Assembly: GCF_000260415.1 (NCBI RefSeq)
Contig: NZ_BACP01000008.1
Location: 1 to 41,103, forward strand
Length of the DNA stretch: 41,103 bases
Reading direction: 5' to 3'
From: Liquorilactobacillus mali KCTC 3596 = DSM 20444
Lineage (GTDB): Bacteria; Bacillota; Bacilli; Lactobacillales; Lactobacillaceae
The stretch's first letter is position 1. Every line of letters starts with the position of its first letter. The notes below the pieces were generated by a model, which was not told where the DNA came from, ran no database searches, and saw only the letters and a list, made by a program, of their open reading frames with translations. Below, in pieces: positions 26,732 through 34,078 of this stretch. Made by a program: the position numbers and the translations under genes.

Positions 26732-27421
26732 GTGAGTAAAACAATTTTATTAGTAGAAGATGAACTCGGACTGGTTGCTTCTTTAAAAAAAGAATTAGAA
26801 TTTGAAAATTATCAAGTTTTGACTGCTTCTGATGGCCTAACGGCTTTAACTGTTTTTGATAAGAAACAAAAATCAATCGATTTAATAATCTTAGATTGGA
26901 TGTTGCCCAAGTTAGATGGGCTAGGTGTGCTTAGACGAATTAGACGCGCTTATGATATCCCAATTATCATGCTAACAGCTCGTGATTATACTGGAGATAA
27001 AGTAGCCGGGCTAACAGGCGGAGCAGATGATTATATTACTAAGCCATTCGATATTGAAGAATTGCTTGCTAGGATAACAGCTGTTTTGCGGCGGCCAAGG
27101 CAAATAATTGACAAACATCAAGTTTATCAGCTTGATGATCTAATACTTGATACTGGGAAACGCCGCATTACAAGAGACAATCACAGTATTCAGCTAACAC
27201 AACGAGAGTATCAATTATTAATGGAAATGTTCAAGGATGTTGGTAAAGTCTTTACACGTAATGAATTGTTGGACTTGGTTTGGGGTAGTGATTTTGAGGG
27301 AGAGCCTAATATTGTGGATGTTTATATTCGTTATTTACGGAATAAAATTGATGAATTTCCAAATTCAAAAAAACTAATTCATACCGTTAGAGGTGTTGGC
27401 TATTCACTAACAGATAATTAA
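26732..27421 (+). CDS. OmpR-family response regulator
   Basis: The 229-residue regulator has a receiver domain with acidic pocket E9/D10, phospho-acceptor Asp55 (LIILDWMLP), a conserved Thr in MLTARD and the Lys in YITKPF. A C-terminal winged-helix OmpR DNA-binding domain follows (about 130-228: QREYQLLMEMF, VDVYIRYLRNKI, RGVGYSL). GTG at 26732 is chosen because GGGGGAA sits just upstream; the longer frame to 26681 has no such site. It is 16 bp ahead of the histidine kinase gene and divergent from the flavin operon, which it probably controls. Confidence 0.95.
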   Translation: MSKTILLVEDELGLVASLKKELEFENYQVLTASDGLTALTVFDKKQKSIDLIILDWMLPKLDGLGVLRRIRRAYDIPIIMLTARDYTGDKVAGLTGGADDYITKPFDIEELLARITAVLRRPRQIIDKHQVYQLDDLILDTGKRRITRDNHSIQLTQREYQLLMEMFKDVGKVFTRNELLDLVWGSDFEGEPNIVDVYIRYLRNKIDEFPNSKKLIHTVRGVGYSLTDN

Positions 27422-27437
27422 TGGGAAGTGACCCTAG

Positions 27438-28805
27438 ATGAAAGCAAAGATTAAAAAAGAGCAAAAAAGCGATTCAATTATGCTGCGCAGTTTTCTATTG
27501 CTGATAACGGCAATAATTGTCAGTTTTAGTATTATTACAGTGTTTGCAGTCGGACATCAATTGCTTGAAACTAGCCGAGCAACTTCAGATAATATTATTA
27601 AGAGTCTAGAAAGAACTGTGATTGATAGTGATCATGACTGGAAACAATGGCGGTTCAACAGTACTTTGAATACCAGTACAAGTTATGTGCATGTTAGAAA
27701 TATACGACGTCATGCCAAAACAAGAAATTATTATTCTCCTGATGCCAAGAGCTTGTTGAAGATTAAGCCCCAAAATCTTTTTTTAATTCATGGACTCTAT
27801 TATCGTCCAAAAATTGGTTTTCTGCTTTATAATACAGGGCATGCCAAGGGAATTAAATATAGTTTGTGGATAAAATTAGATTCACAGGTAGAAATTTTGG
27901 AAAGAGTTATTATCATTACTGCAATTGTATTAGTTTTAACGCTATTAACACTACCGCTGTACATTAGACTGATTGCCCAGCGATTAACAGGTCCATTGAG
28001 CCAGTTAACTAAAAGTGCTGAAGCGATTTCTGTCAAGAAGATTCAAACAGCTGATAAGTTGCCAATCCCGGAAGCACCAACGGAAGTTAAGCAGTTAGCT
28101 ACTAGTTTTAACCGGTTGCTGACAAGCTTATATGATAAAACGGAAAAAGAAAAAATTTTTGTTTCGAATGCTGCCCATGAGCTACGAACACCGATTGCTA
28201 CTATCCAAAGCCATGTTCAATTAATTCAAAGACACGGCCACGACCACCCAGAGATCGTCTACGATTCTTTAGATTACGTATACCAGGAAGCTGCACAAAT
28301 GACAAAACTAATTGAGGAATTGCTGACGCTCTCACGGACGGATAAAATGACTTTGATTCTTCAGAAATATGATATTAGCCAATCCCTGCAAAAGCTTATC
28401 AAGGAGTTAAACTTGCTTTTTCCGCAGCAAATAATTACTCATATTCCAACTAAGATGATTGTAAAAGGGCATCAAAAAAGTATCGAGCAGATTCTAATCA
28501 TTCTTTTGAATAATGCTAGCAAGTATTCACCTAAAAACTCAGTGATTGAAGTAACACTTGAAAAAAATGACAATAAATTAATTATCAAGGTTGCTGATCA
28601 TGGAAGAGGAATTACAGAACAAGATAAAAAGCATATTTTTGAAAGATTCTATCGTGCAGATGATATTCGGGGATCAATCACTGGAACCGGGTTGGGGTTG
28701 GCAATTGCCCAACAACTAACTCTTTTAAATCACGCCACTTTAAGAGTTGCGAATAATCAAACACAAGGCACTGTTTTTTCTTTAGAATTTAAAATTAGTT
28801 TCTGA
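27438..28805 (+). CDS. Sensor histidine kinase
   Basis: The 455-residue membrane kinase has two transmembrane helices (about 15-37 and 155-178) flanking an extracellular sensor of roughly 115 residues with no recognised domain. HAMP (about 180-232) and HisKA follow, with the phospho-accepting His247 in NAAHELRTP. The HATPase part has LNNASKYSP (N box), DHGRGI (G1), FERFYRAD (F box) and TGTGLGLAIAQQ (G2). It is the partner of the response regulator upstream. The external part is basic and aromatic-rich (many His, Arg and Tyr), and gives no direct hint of its signal. A strong terminator follows. Confidence 0.95.
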   Translation: MKAKIKKEQKSDSIMLRSFLLLITAIIVSFSIITVFAVGHQLLETSRATSDNIIKSLERTVIDSDHDWKQWRFNSTLNTSTSYVHVRNIRRHAKTRNYYSPDAKSLLKIKPQNLFLIHGLYYRPKIGFLLYNTGHAKGIKYSLWIKLDSQVEILERVIIITAIVLVLTLLTLPLYIRLIAQRLTGPLSQLTKSAEAISVKKIQTADKLPIPEAPTEVKQLATSFNRLLTSLYDKTEKEKIFVSNAAHELRTPIATIQSHVQLIQRHGHDHPEIVYDSLDYVYQEAAQMTKLIEELLTLSRTDKMTLILQKYDISQSLQKLIKELNLLFPQQIITHIPTKMIVKGHQKSIEQILIILLNNASKYSPKNSVIEVTLEKNDNKLIIKVADHGRGITEQDKKHIFERFYRADDIRGSITGTGLGLAIAQQLTLLNHATLRVANNQTQGTVFSLEFKISF

Positions 28806-28820
28806 AATAATTTAATTTTG

Positions 28821-28857
28821 GCCCTTAGCCTGCTAGTCGTTCAGCTAAGGGCTTTTT
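28821..28857 (+). terminator. Terminator after the histidine kinase
   Basis: GCCCTTAGC (28821-28829) pairs perfectly with GCTAAGGGC (28844-28852), followed by TTTTT. It separates the two-component genes from the envelope module. Confidence 0.85.
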
Positions 28858-28871
28858 AGTTTCTAAAAAAG

Positions 28872-28887
28872 TCTCATAATCTTCTCA
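28872..28887 (+). promoter_or_regulatory. Direct repeat resembling the response-regulator box
   Basis: TCTCA (28872-28876) and TCTCA (28883-28887) are 11 bp apart, within ATAATCTTCTCAG. The region upstream of the response regulator has ATAATCTGAGAAATTCTCAG. It lies about 85-100 bp before the envelope-module start and may place this module under the same regulator. Confidence 0.35.
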
Positions 28888-28971
28888 GTAAGCGTTACTT
28901 TTAGCGATAAATAAAAGTTGCTAAACTTGAAAATGTCCAAATGAGGGGAGTTAAGAAAGGAGAGATAAGCG

Positions 28972-29592
28972 CTGTTTTTAATAAAAAAAAATTTTGGTTG
29001 GTTAATAACTGGGATTATCTCTTTAATTTTATACATTATTTTACTTCTGCTTGTTTATTCAAAAGCAACATATTTCAAGTCTTTAGACACTAGTTTGCAA
29101 CAATTTATGCTGACTATGAGATCAAGTGGGCAAAATCAGTTTTATCCCATCGTTTCATTTTTCAGCAACTTTGCAAGCACTTCTGTGTTAATAATTATCA
29201 TTGCATTTGCTATCTGGCAGTATTTTCAACGAATAGTAAATGCCGTCTGGGTAATATTTGTCCATTTTAGCAGCATGCTGCTGGCACTATTAATTAATTG
29301 GATTTCACAAGAACTGCATCTTAATGGATATCCTGCGCTGGTATTAATTAACGAACATGTTCTGGCAACGGTCATCATTATTCTGATTGTCCTAACAATT
29401 ATTCTCCCAACACTTGTCGATCAAGAAGTTCAGTTATTAACAATCTTGCTAGCTTTTTTGTGGCTGGGAGTGGTGATTACCGCACAGCTGTACGAGGGGA
29501 AAAGTTCTTTTACCGGAATGCTGGCAAGCTTGCTAGTAGCGCTCGTTTGGTGGGAAATCATGCGGATAATTTATTTTATCCGTAACTTCTAA
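28972..29592 (+). CDS. Degenerate PAP2-fold membrane protein (catalytic residues lost)
   Basis: The frame runs open from just after a TAA at 28966 to 29592. CTG at 28972 lies nine bases after AAAGGAG, and no ATG, GTG or TTG occurs in frame before TTG at 29095, which would remove the first transmembrane helix. From CTG the protein is 206 residues with about six hydrophobic segments. It aligns with the intact PAP2 gene at 31270 (LDTSLQQFM against LDTAVQNLI; ALVWWEIMRIIYF against AITWWEVMKLFYF). The PAP2 motifs are gone: K-x6-RP becomes QELHLNGYP, PSGH becomes INEH, and the final R...H...D region becomes LYEGKSSFTG. It is probably not a phosphatase. Whether it binds a lipid carrier or is decaying is open. 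Confidence 0.75.
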   Translation: MFLIKKNFGWLITGIISLILYIILLLLVYSKATYFKSLDTSLQQFMLTMRSSGQNQFYPIVSFFSNFASTSVLIIIIAFAIWQYFQRIVNAVWVIFVHFSSMLLALLINWISQELHLNGYPALVLINEHVLATVIIILIVLTIILPTLVDQEVQLLTILLAFLWLGVVITAQLYEGKSSFTGMLASLLVALVWWEIMRIIYFIRNF

Positions 29593-29620
29593 ATTTGTAC
29601 ATTGAAGAAGGAAATTAAAT

Positions 29621-30562
29621 ATGAAGAAATTAACAATTGTTGTACCGGCACTTAATGAAGAAGAAGTACTGAATAATACATTGCAAAGGCTATTAAAGAT
29701 TGAAAGCAAACTAATTCAAGCTCAAATTCTTGACCATTCGTCTGATATTTTAGTTGTCGATGATGGCTCGGTTGATCAAACATGGAAAATTATCAAGCAT
29801 TATCATGAAAAAAATAAAGGTATTAAAGGAATTAAATTAAGCAGAAACTTTGGTCACCAGAATGCATTAATTGCCGGGCTTCAAGCAACCGTCATTTCAG
29901 CTGATTTGGTAGTAACCATTGATGCGGATTTACAGGATGATCCAGAAACAATTAATGAAATGATTAATTGTTTTGCTGGTGGAGCTGAAATTGTCTATGG
30001 CGTCAGAAATGATCGAACCACGGATACTTGGTTCAAGCGTAATTCTGCAGGTCTGTTTTATAAATTATTAAATTTACTTGGAATTAAGTTGATTCCTAAT
30101 CATGCAGATTTTAGATTGATGTCGCAGCGGGCGGTTAAAACCTTTTTGCAATATAAAGAACGTAATTTGTTTATCCGTGGAATAATTCCATTGCTAGGTT
30201 TTAGCACAGCTAAAGTCTACTACAAGAGGACTCCGCGGTTAGCAGGAAAATCAAAATACCCACTCAAGAAAATGTTGGCTTTTGCTTGGAACGGAATTAC
30301 GTCATTTTCAATCATCCCTGTGAGATTCATCTTGGCACTAGGCATTTTCACTAGTTCCCTGGGAGCCGTAATGTTCTTTTATTCGATTATAACTAAATGG
30401 CTGGGGTTAACGGTTCATGGGTGGTCTTCTTTAATGGTTTCCATCTGGATTTTGGGTGGCCTGCAAATGATTAGTCTGGGAATAATTGGTGAATATATTG
30501 GGAAGATAATGACCGAAGTAAAGCAGCGTCCACGATATACCATTCAAAGTTATCTAAAATAA
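29621..30562 (+). CDS. GT2 polyprenyl-phosphate glycosyltransferase (GtrB/CsbB-like)
   Basis: This 313-residue family 2 transferase starts with the GT-A nucleotide-binding VPALNEEE. It has VVDDGSVDQTW, NFGHQNALIAG and the metal-binding DADLQDDPE (about 108-116), then a NHADFRLMS segment and two C-terminal transmembrane helices (about 230-295). This layout is that of enzymes making undecaprenyl-phosphate-linked glucose or a similar sugar on the inner membrane face. GAAGGAAAT precedes the ATG. It lies between the two PAP2-type genes in a probable operon. The product would feed the GT-C enzyme at 31993. The donor sugar is not determinable here. Confidence 0.93.
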   Translation: MKKLTIVVPALNEEEVLNNTLQRLLKIESKLIQAQILDHSSDILVVDDGSVDQTWKIIKHYHEKNKGIKGIKLSRNFGHQNALIAGLQATVISADLVVTIDADLQDDPETINEMINCFAGGAEIVYGVRNDRTTDTWFKRNSAGLFYKLLNLLGIKLIPNHADFRLMSQRAVKTFLQYKERNLFIRGIIPLLGFSTAKVYYKRTPRLAGKSKYPLKKMLAFAWNGITSFSIIPVRFILALGIFTSSLGAVMFFYSIITKWLGLTVHGWSSLMVSIWILGGLQMISLGIIGEYIGKIMTEVKQRPRYTIQSYLK

Positions 30563-30614
30563 GGCAGTTCGATCAAGTAGGCAATGTTTTTAAATAGCAA
30601 ATAAAGGGGTTTCG

Positions 30615-31283
30615 TTGTTAATGATAAATTTAAATAGCTTTATAGTCGGCATTGCTGGTCAAGGAAATTGGATAATATATGTCGTATTATTTTTAATAAT
30701 TTTTTGCGAGACAGGATTGGTAATTATGCCATTCTTGCCCGGTGATTCTTTATTATTTTTGTGCGGGTCAATGGCAGCTTTATCCAATTCATTTTTTAAC
30801 ATCCAAGCGTTGATAATTTTATTATCGGTGGCGGCCATTTTAGGTGACAGTTTGAACTTTGAGGTTGGAAAGTATTTTGGAAGGTCTTTTACGCAACCCA
30901 AATGGGCAAAATGGATTAATGCTGCTTATCTGAAAAAAGCAAACAGTTTCTTTAAAAATTATGGTGCCAGTGCAGTTTTTCTAGGTCGCTTCGCTCCCAT
31001 AATCAGAACCTTGATTCCGTTTACTGCTGGAATTGGTAAAATGCCATATCATAAATTTGCTTTTTTTAATATGTGCGGTGGCATTGTATGGGTTAGTTTT
31101 GTTCTTCTAAGTGGCTACTTCTTCGGGAATATTCCACTAGTAAAAAATCATTTTGAGCTATTAATGATAGTAATTATCTTAATTTCGCTATTTCCAATTG
31201 TTTTATTTAAATTCAAGAAAAGTCAGCATTCTACTACTCACAGTATGGACTTGAAAAGAAGTGATTTGGATGAGAAAAAATAA
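30615..31283 (+). CDS. DedA-family membrane protein
   Basis: The 222-residue protein has the DedA/VTT features: a re-entrant helix with FCETGLVIMPFLPGDSLL (about 30-47), GDSLNFEVGKYFGR, and the FLGRFAPIIRTLIPFTAG motif (about 124-141) with the conserved arginines. Two to three further helices follow, with a charged C-tail. DedA proteins are linked to undecaprenyl-phosphate or phospholipid flipping and to resistance to cationic peptides. AAGGGG precedes TTG at 30615 by five bases; ATG at 30621 is the alternative start. Its last 14 bases overlap the PAP2 gene, an arrangement that suggests coupled translation. It may return the lipid carrier released by this module. Confidence 0.93.
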   Translation: MLMINLNSFIVGIAGQGNWIIYVVLFLIIFCETGLVIMPFLPGDSLLFLCGSMAALSNSFFNIQALIILLSVAAILGDSLNFEVGKYFGRSFTQPKWAKWINAAYLKKANSFFKNYGASAVFLGRFAPIIRTLIPFTAGIGKMPYHKFAFFNMCGGIVWVSFVLLSGYFFGNIPLVKNHFELLMIVIILISLFPIVLFKFKKSQHSTTHSMDLKRSDLDEKK

Positions 31284-31911
31284 ATTTTTAACAATAGTTG
31301 GTGGAGTAACGGCATTATTGTTTATTTCCCTGACGATTAGTATTAAAACTTCGGCGATTTGGCTGCAGACACTTGATACAGCAGTTCAAAATCTGATAGC
31401 ACCTGCTGTAAATCCCGTCGCTACGAAGTATATCAGCTTAATTGCCATTCTAGGTAGCCCATTTATTGATATCTGCTGGACAATACTAATTGCTTTTTTA
31501 TTGTGGCGGAAGGAACGCAACTTGATTAATGCGGGGTGGTTGCTGATTACCCAGTTCAGTGGCTGTGCAGTTGCTTTAATGATAAAGGAACTGGTTCACC
31601 GCTCTAGGCCAGCAAACCAAGTTATCAAGAATGGCGGTTTTAGCTTTCCAAGTGGCCATACTTTTGCAACAGCGATTGTTGTTTTAACAGTTCTTTATTT
31701 CATTGTTCCTTGGCTGCAAGATCAAGAACTGCAATTCGTTATTTCTTTATTATCAATTGGTTGGGTGATTCTAGTTGGATTTACACGATTATATTTAAGA
31801 GCACATTTTTTTAGCGATGTTTGCGGTAGTCTGCTGCTAGCCATTACTTGGTGGGAAGTCATGAAGCTATTTTATTTTAGATTTTGGGAAAAGATGCTTT
31901 CAAATGAATAG
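31270..31911 (+). CDS. PAP2-family lipid phosphatase (undecaprenyl-diphosphatase-like)
   Basis: The 213-residue membrane phosphatase has about six helices and the complete PAP2 active site: K-x6-RP in KELVHRSRP (about 113-121), PSGH in FSFPSGHTFA (about 134-143), and R-x5-H-x3-D in TRLYLRAHFFSDV. Enzymes of this type remove a phosphate from undecaprenyl diphosphate or related lipids on the outer membrane face. ATG at 31270 is chosen; a GTG at 31261 is also in frame. It overlaps the DedA gene. It is the intact counterpart of the degenerate paralogue at 28972. Confidence 0.93.
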   Translation: MRKNKFLTIVGGVTALLFISLTISIKTSAIWLQTLDTAVQNLIAPAVNPVATKYISLIAILGSPFIDICWTILIAFLLWRKERNLINAGWLLITQFSGCAVALMIKELVHRSRPANQVIKNGGFSFPSGHTFATAIVVLTVLYFIVPWLQDQELQFVISLLSIGWVILVGFTRLYLRAHFFSDVCGSLLLAITWWEVMKLFYFRFWEKMLSNE

Positions 31912-31992
31912 AGAAAATTGATAAAAGGCAAAAATTTTTTCGAACATAGGAAATGACATACTTTACTCAATTAATTAAGGCAGGAAACGCAT

Positions 31993-33972
31993 ATGAAGTA
32001 TTTTAAACAATTTTTTATAATTTCTTTGGGAATATCCTTGATGATTGGAATTATTTCAAATTTATTTTATCCACAGAATCTCAGCGAAACATTAATTGTC
32101 ATCGCATTATCGCTAGGGATTGGCTTTTGTTTACCAAAATTTGCTTGCTGGGCGAACTCACTCTCAAAAAGCAGGGTTTCGCTAATAATTTATCTGGTAA
32201 TGGGTCTGATTTTAGTCATACAATTGCTGATTCTAATCTTTTTTCCAGCAACCGTTTACCATGATCCGTTTCGTGTGCTTCATGAGGCGGAATTACTGAG
32301 TCACAATCATCCTGATTGGGATAACTCAACATATTTTTGGCGCTACTCCAATAATGTTCCCTTGGCTTATTTCTTGTCATTGTGGCTAAAGCTGACTAAT
32401 GTATTTCAGATATCGACTAATGCTGCATTACACATACTATCCTTGCTTTTTTTGGATGGGTTCATTATTTTAAGCTTAAGAACCTGTCTGAATTTTGTTA
32501 AAAGTCATACACAGGTATTAGCATTAGCTCTTTTTTTCCTATTAGGTCCGTTCGCCTATACGTATTACCTGCAAGTTTTCTATTCTGATTTGCCAATTTT
32601 GTTGATACTGTTATTGACCTTTAACTTGTTAGCACGCTGGCCTAAGAGTAAAAAAGCTCAATTAGTTAGTGCAATTTTTTTATTTCTGATAATTGTTTGT
32701 GGTCAGTTAATTAAAGCTAATCTGATTATTCTTTCAGTTGCAATTCTGATTTTAATTATTGATTTATTTATGTATAAAAAACAGATTTTGAGAAAAATGA
32801 TTGTCCCGCTCGCCGTGATCTTATTTGCTTTTGCGGCAACATTTCCAGCTAGTCAGGCAGTTAGTGCCGCTGCAAGTTTCAAATCCAACAGCCGTTATCA
32901 ATTTCCGTTGACCCATTGGATCTGGATGAGCTACAATCCTGTCAGCCATGGTACATATGATGGTAGTGATGTGGGGAAAATGATTAGCTTGCCATCTAAG
33001 GCTTCCCGACAATCATATATTGCCAAGGCTTTGCCAGAGCGTTTAAGCCGCTTAGGAATTAATGGAATATTACGACAGTGGGTTGCACGCGTTGGAATTT
33101 TGTTAAGTGTTAATGACATTCAGAGTGCTTATACTGGGGGCTTTATTCAAGTACCGCGAGTTTATGTCAATTGGCAGTCAAAAGTACACGTTTTAAGTCA
33201 GGCAATTATGCGTAGTGGCTTCATCTGGATCTATTTGATTACTTTAAGCAAATGTTTAGAATTGCTTAAACGGCAGACAGCACTTGATTCTATTCGTGAG
33301 CTGGCTATCATTACAGCAGTCGGCTACGTGTTTTTTCACATGCTGTTGTGGGAGTCAGAAAGTCGCTATGGGCAGGCTCTTTTACCATTATTATTAGTTA
33401 TCAATACTTTGCCCATACAAGAAGCAAAGATCCAAAAGGTCCAAGAAATACAGGGTAGATTGGGTAGTTCTCTGCGCACTAAGCTAGGCCCGCTTGTTGT
33501 TTGCCTGATTGTGGTTTTGAGCAATCTTGTTAATTGGCATGGATCTGCAGGGCAGATTATCGCTGCACAAAGAAGCCAGCTTTCCTTGCAGTATCACGCG
33601 AAGGAGACTTGGATAGAGCCTGGGAAGGTTGTTTCTCAACAAATGGTCATCAAACACGAAGCTACGCTATTTTCAGTGGCAGTTCCGCAAGGTTCAAAAT
33701 TATCCGGAGAATTGATAAATTACCGGACGAAGCGCCATTATCTGCTAAAACATGGATTAAAAGCAGGCAGTTCATCGTTAAGTTACCATGGTAAAATCGC
33801 AGCGGGTTCTTATCAAATATTTTTAGTAAACAAGGATAGTCAGATGCAGCCCATCGAAATTGTTCAGACTGTCAATTATCAACTCGCACCATATCCAGTC
33901 AAGATGAATGCACAGACGGTCAGATTTGCATCGTTAGTCTATAAGGCGACTTACAGCAATAGGAAAGTTTGA
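31993..33972 (+). CDS. GT-C-type membrane glycosyltransferase, lipid-phosphate-sugar dependent
   Basis: The 659-residue protein has about 11-12 transmembrane helices in its first 480 residues and a soluble, probably external, C-terminal part of about 160 residues. The first external loop carries HDPFRVLHEAELL (about residues 91-103), the acidic motif typical of GT-C enzymes that use polyprenyl-phosphate sugars. A beta-rich C-terminus (about 530-650) resembles a small sandwich domain. AGGAAACG precedes the ATG, 81 bp after PAP2. With the GtrB-like enzyme, DedA and PAP2 it completes a route for adding a sugar to a wall polymer, lipid or surface protein. The acceptor is not known. Confidence 0.85.
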   Translation: MKYFKQFFIISLGISLMIGIISNLFYPQNLSETLIVIALSLGIGFCLPKFACWANSLSKSRVSLIIYLVMGLILVIQLLILIFFPATVYHDPFRVLHEAELLSHNHPDWDNSTYFWRYSNNVPLAYFLSLWLKLTNVFQISTNAALHILSLLFLDGFIILSLRTCLNFVKSHTQVLALALFFLLGPFAYTYYLQVFYSDLPILLILLLTFNLLARWPKSKKAQLVSAIFLFLIIVCGQLIKANLIILSVAILILIIDLFMYKKQILRKMIVPLAVILFAFAATFPASQAVSAAASFKSNSRYQFPLTHWIWMSYNPVSHGTYDGSDVGKMISLPSKASRQSYIAKALPERLSRLGINGILRQWVARVGILLSVNDIQSAYTGGFIQVPRVYVNWQSKVHVLSQAIMRSGFIWIYLITLSKCLELLKRQTALDSIRELAIITAVGYVFFHMLLWESESRYGQALLPLLLVINTLPIQEAKIQKVQEIQGRLGSSLRTKLGPLVVCLIVVLSNLVNWHGSAGQIIAAQRSQLSLQYHAKETWIEPGKVVSQQMVIKHEATLFSVAVPQGSKLSGELINYRTKRHYLLKHGLKAGSSSLSYHGKIAAGSYQIFLVNKDSQMQPIEIVQTVNYQLAPYPVKMNAQTVRFASLVYKATYSNRKV

Positions 33973-34039
33973 ATTGCTTTATTTCTTGGACTTGATGAAC
34001 TAGAATTAGAATGAATTAGTTGACTAATAAACAAACGAA

Positions 34040-34070
34040 AATAATGATTTTAAATGTTAACAAATAGGGG
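34040..34070 (+). promoter_or_regulatory. No strong element; AT-rich leader of the P-type ATPase gene
   Basis: The 105-bp gap (33973-34078) contains TTGACT at 34020-34025 and a loose TAATGA 16 bp later, a weak promoter candidate. No metal-regulator palindrome is evident. Confidence 0.2.
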
Positions 34071-34078
34071 CAGATTTT

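Noticed and set aside
28889-28905. AGTAAGCGTTACTTTT as a cre site upstream of the envelope module
   Set aside because: It contains AAGCGTT but mismatches the cre consensus at three defined positions.
29095-29592. TTG at 29095 as the start of the degenerate PAP2 protein
   Set aside because: It removes the first transmembrane helix, which aligns with the paralogue, and has no ribosome site. AAAGGAG plus CTG at 28972 fits better.
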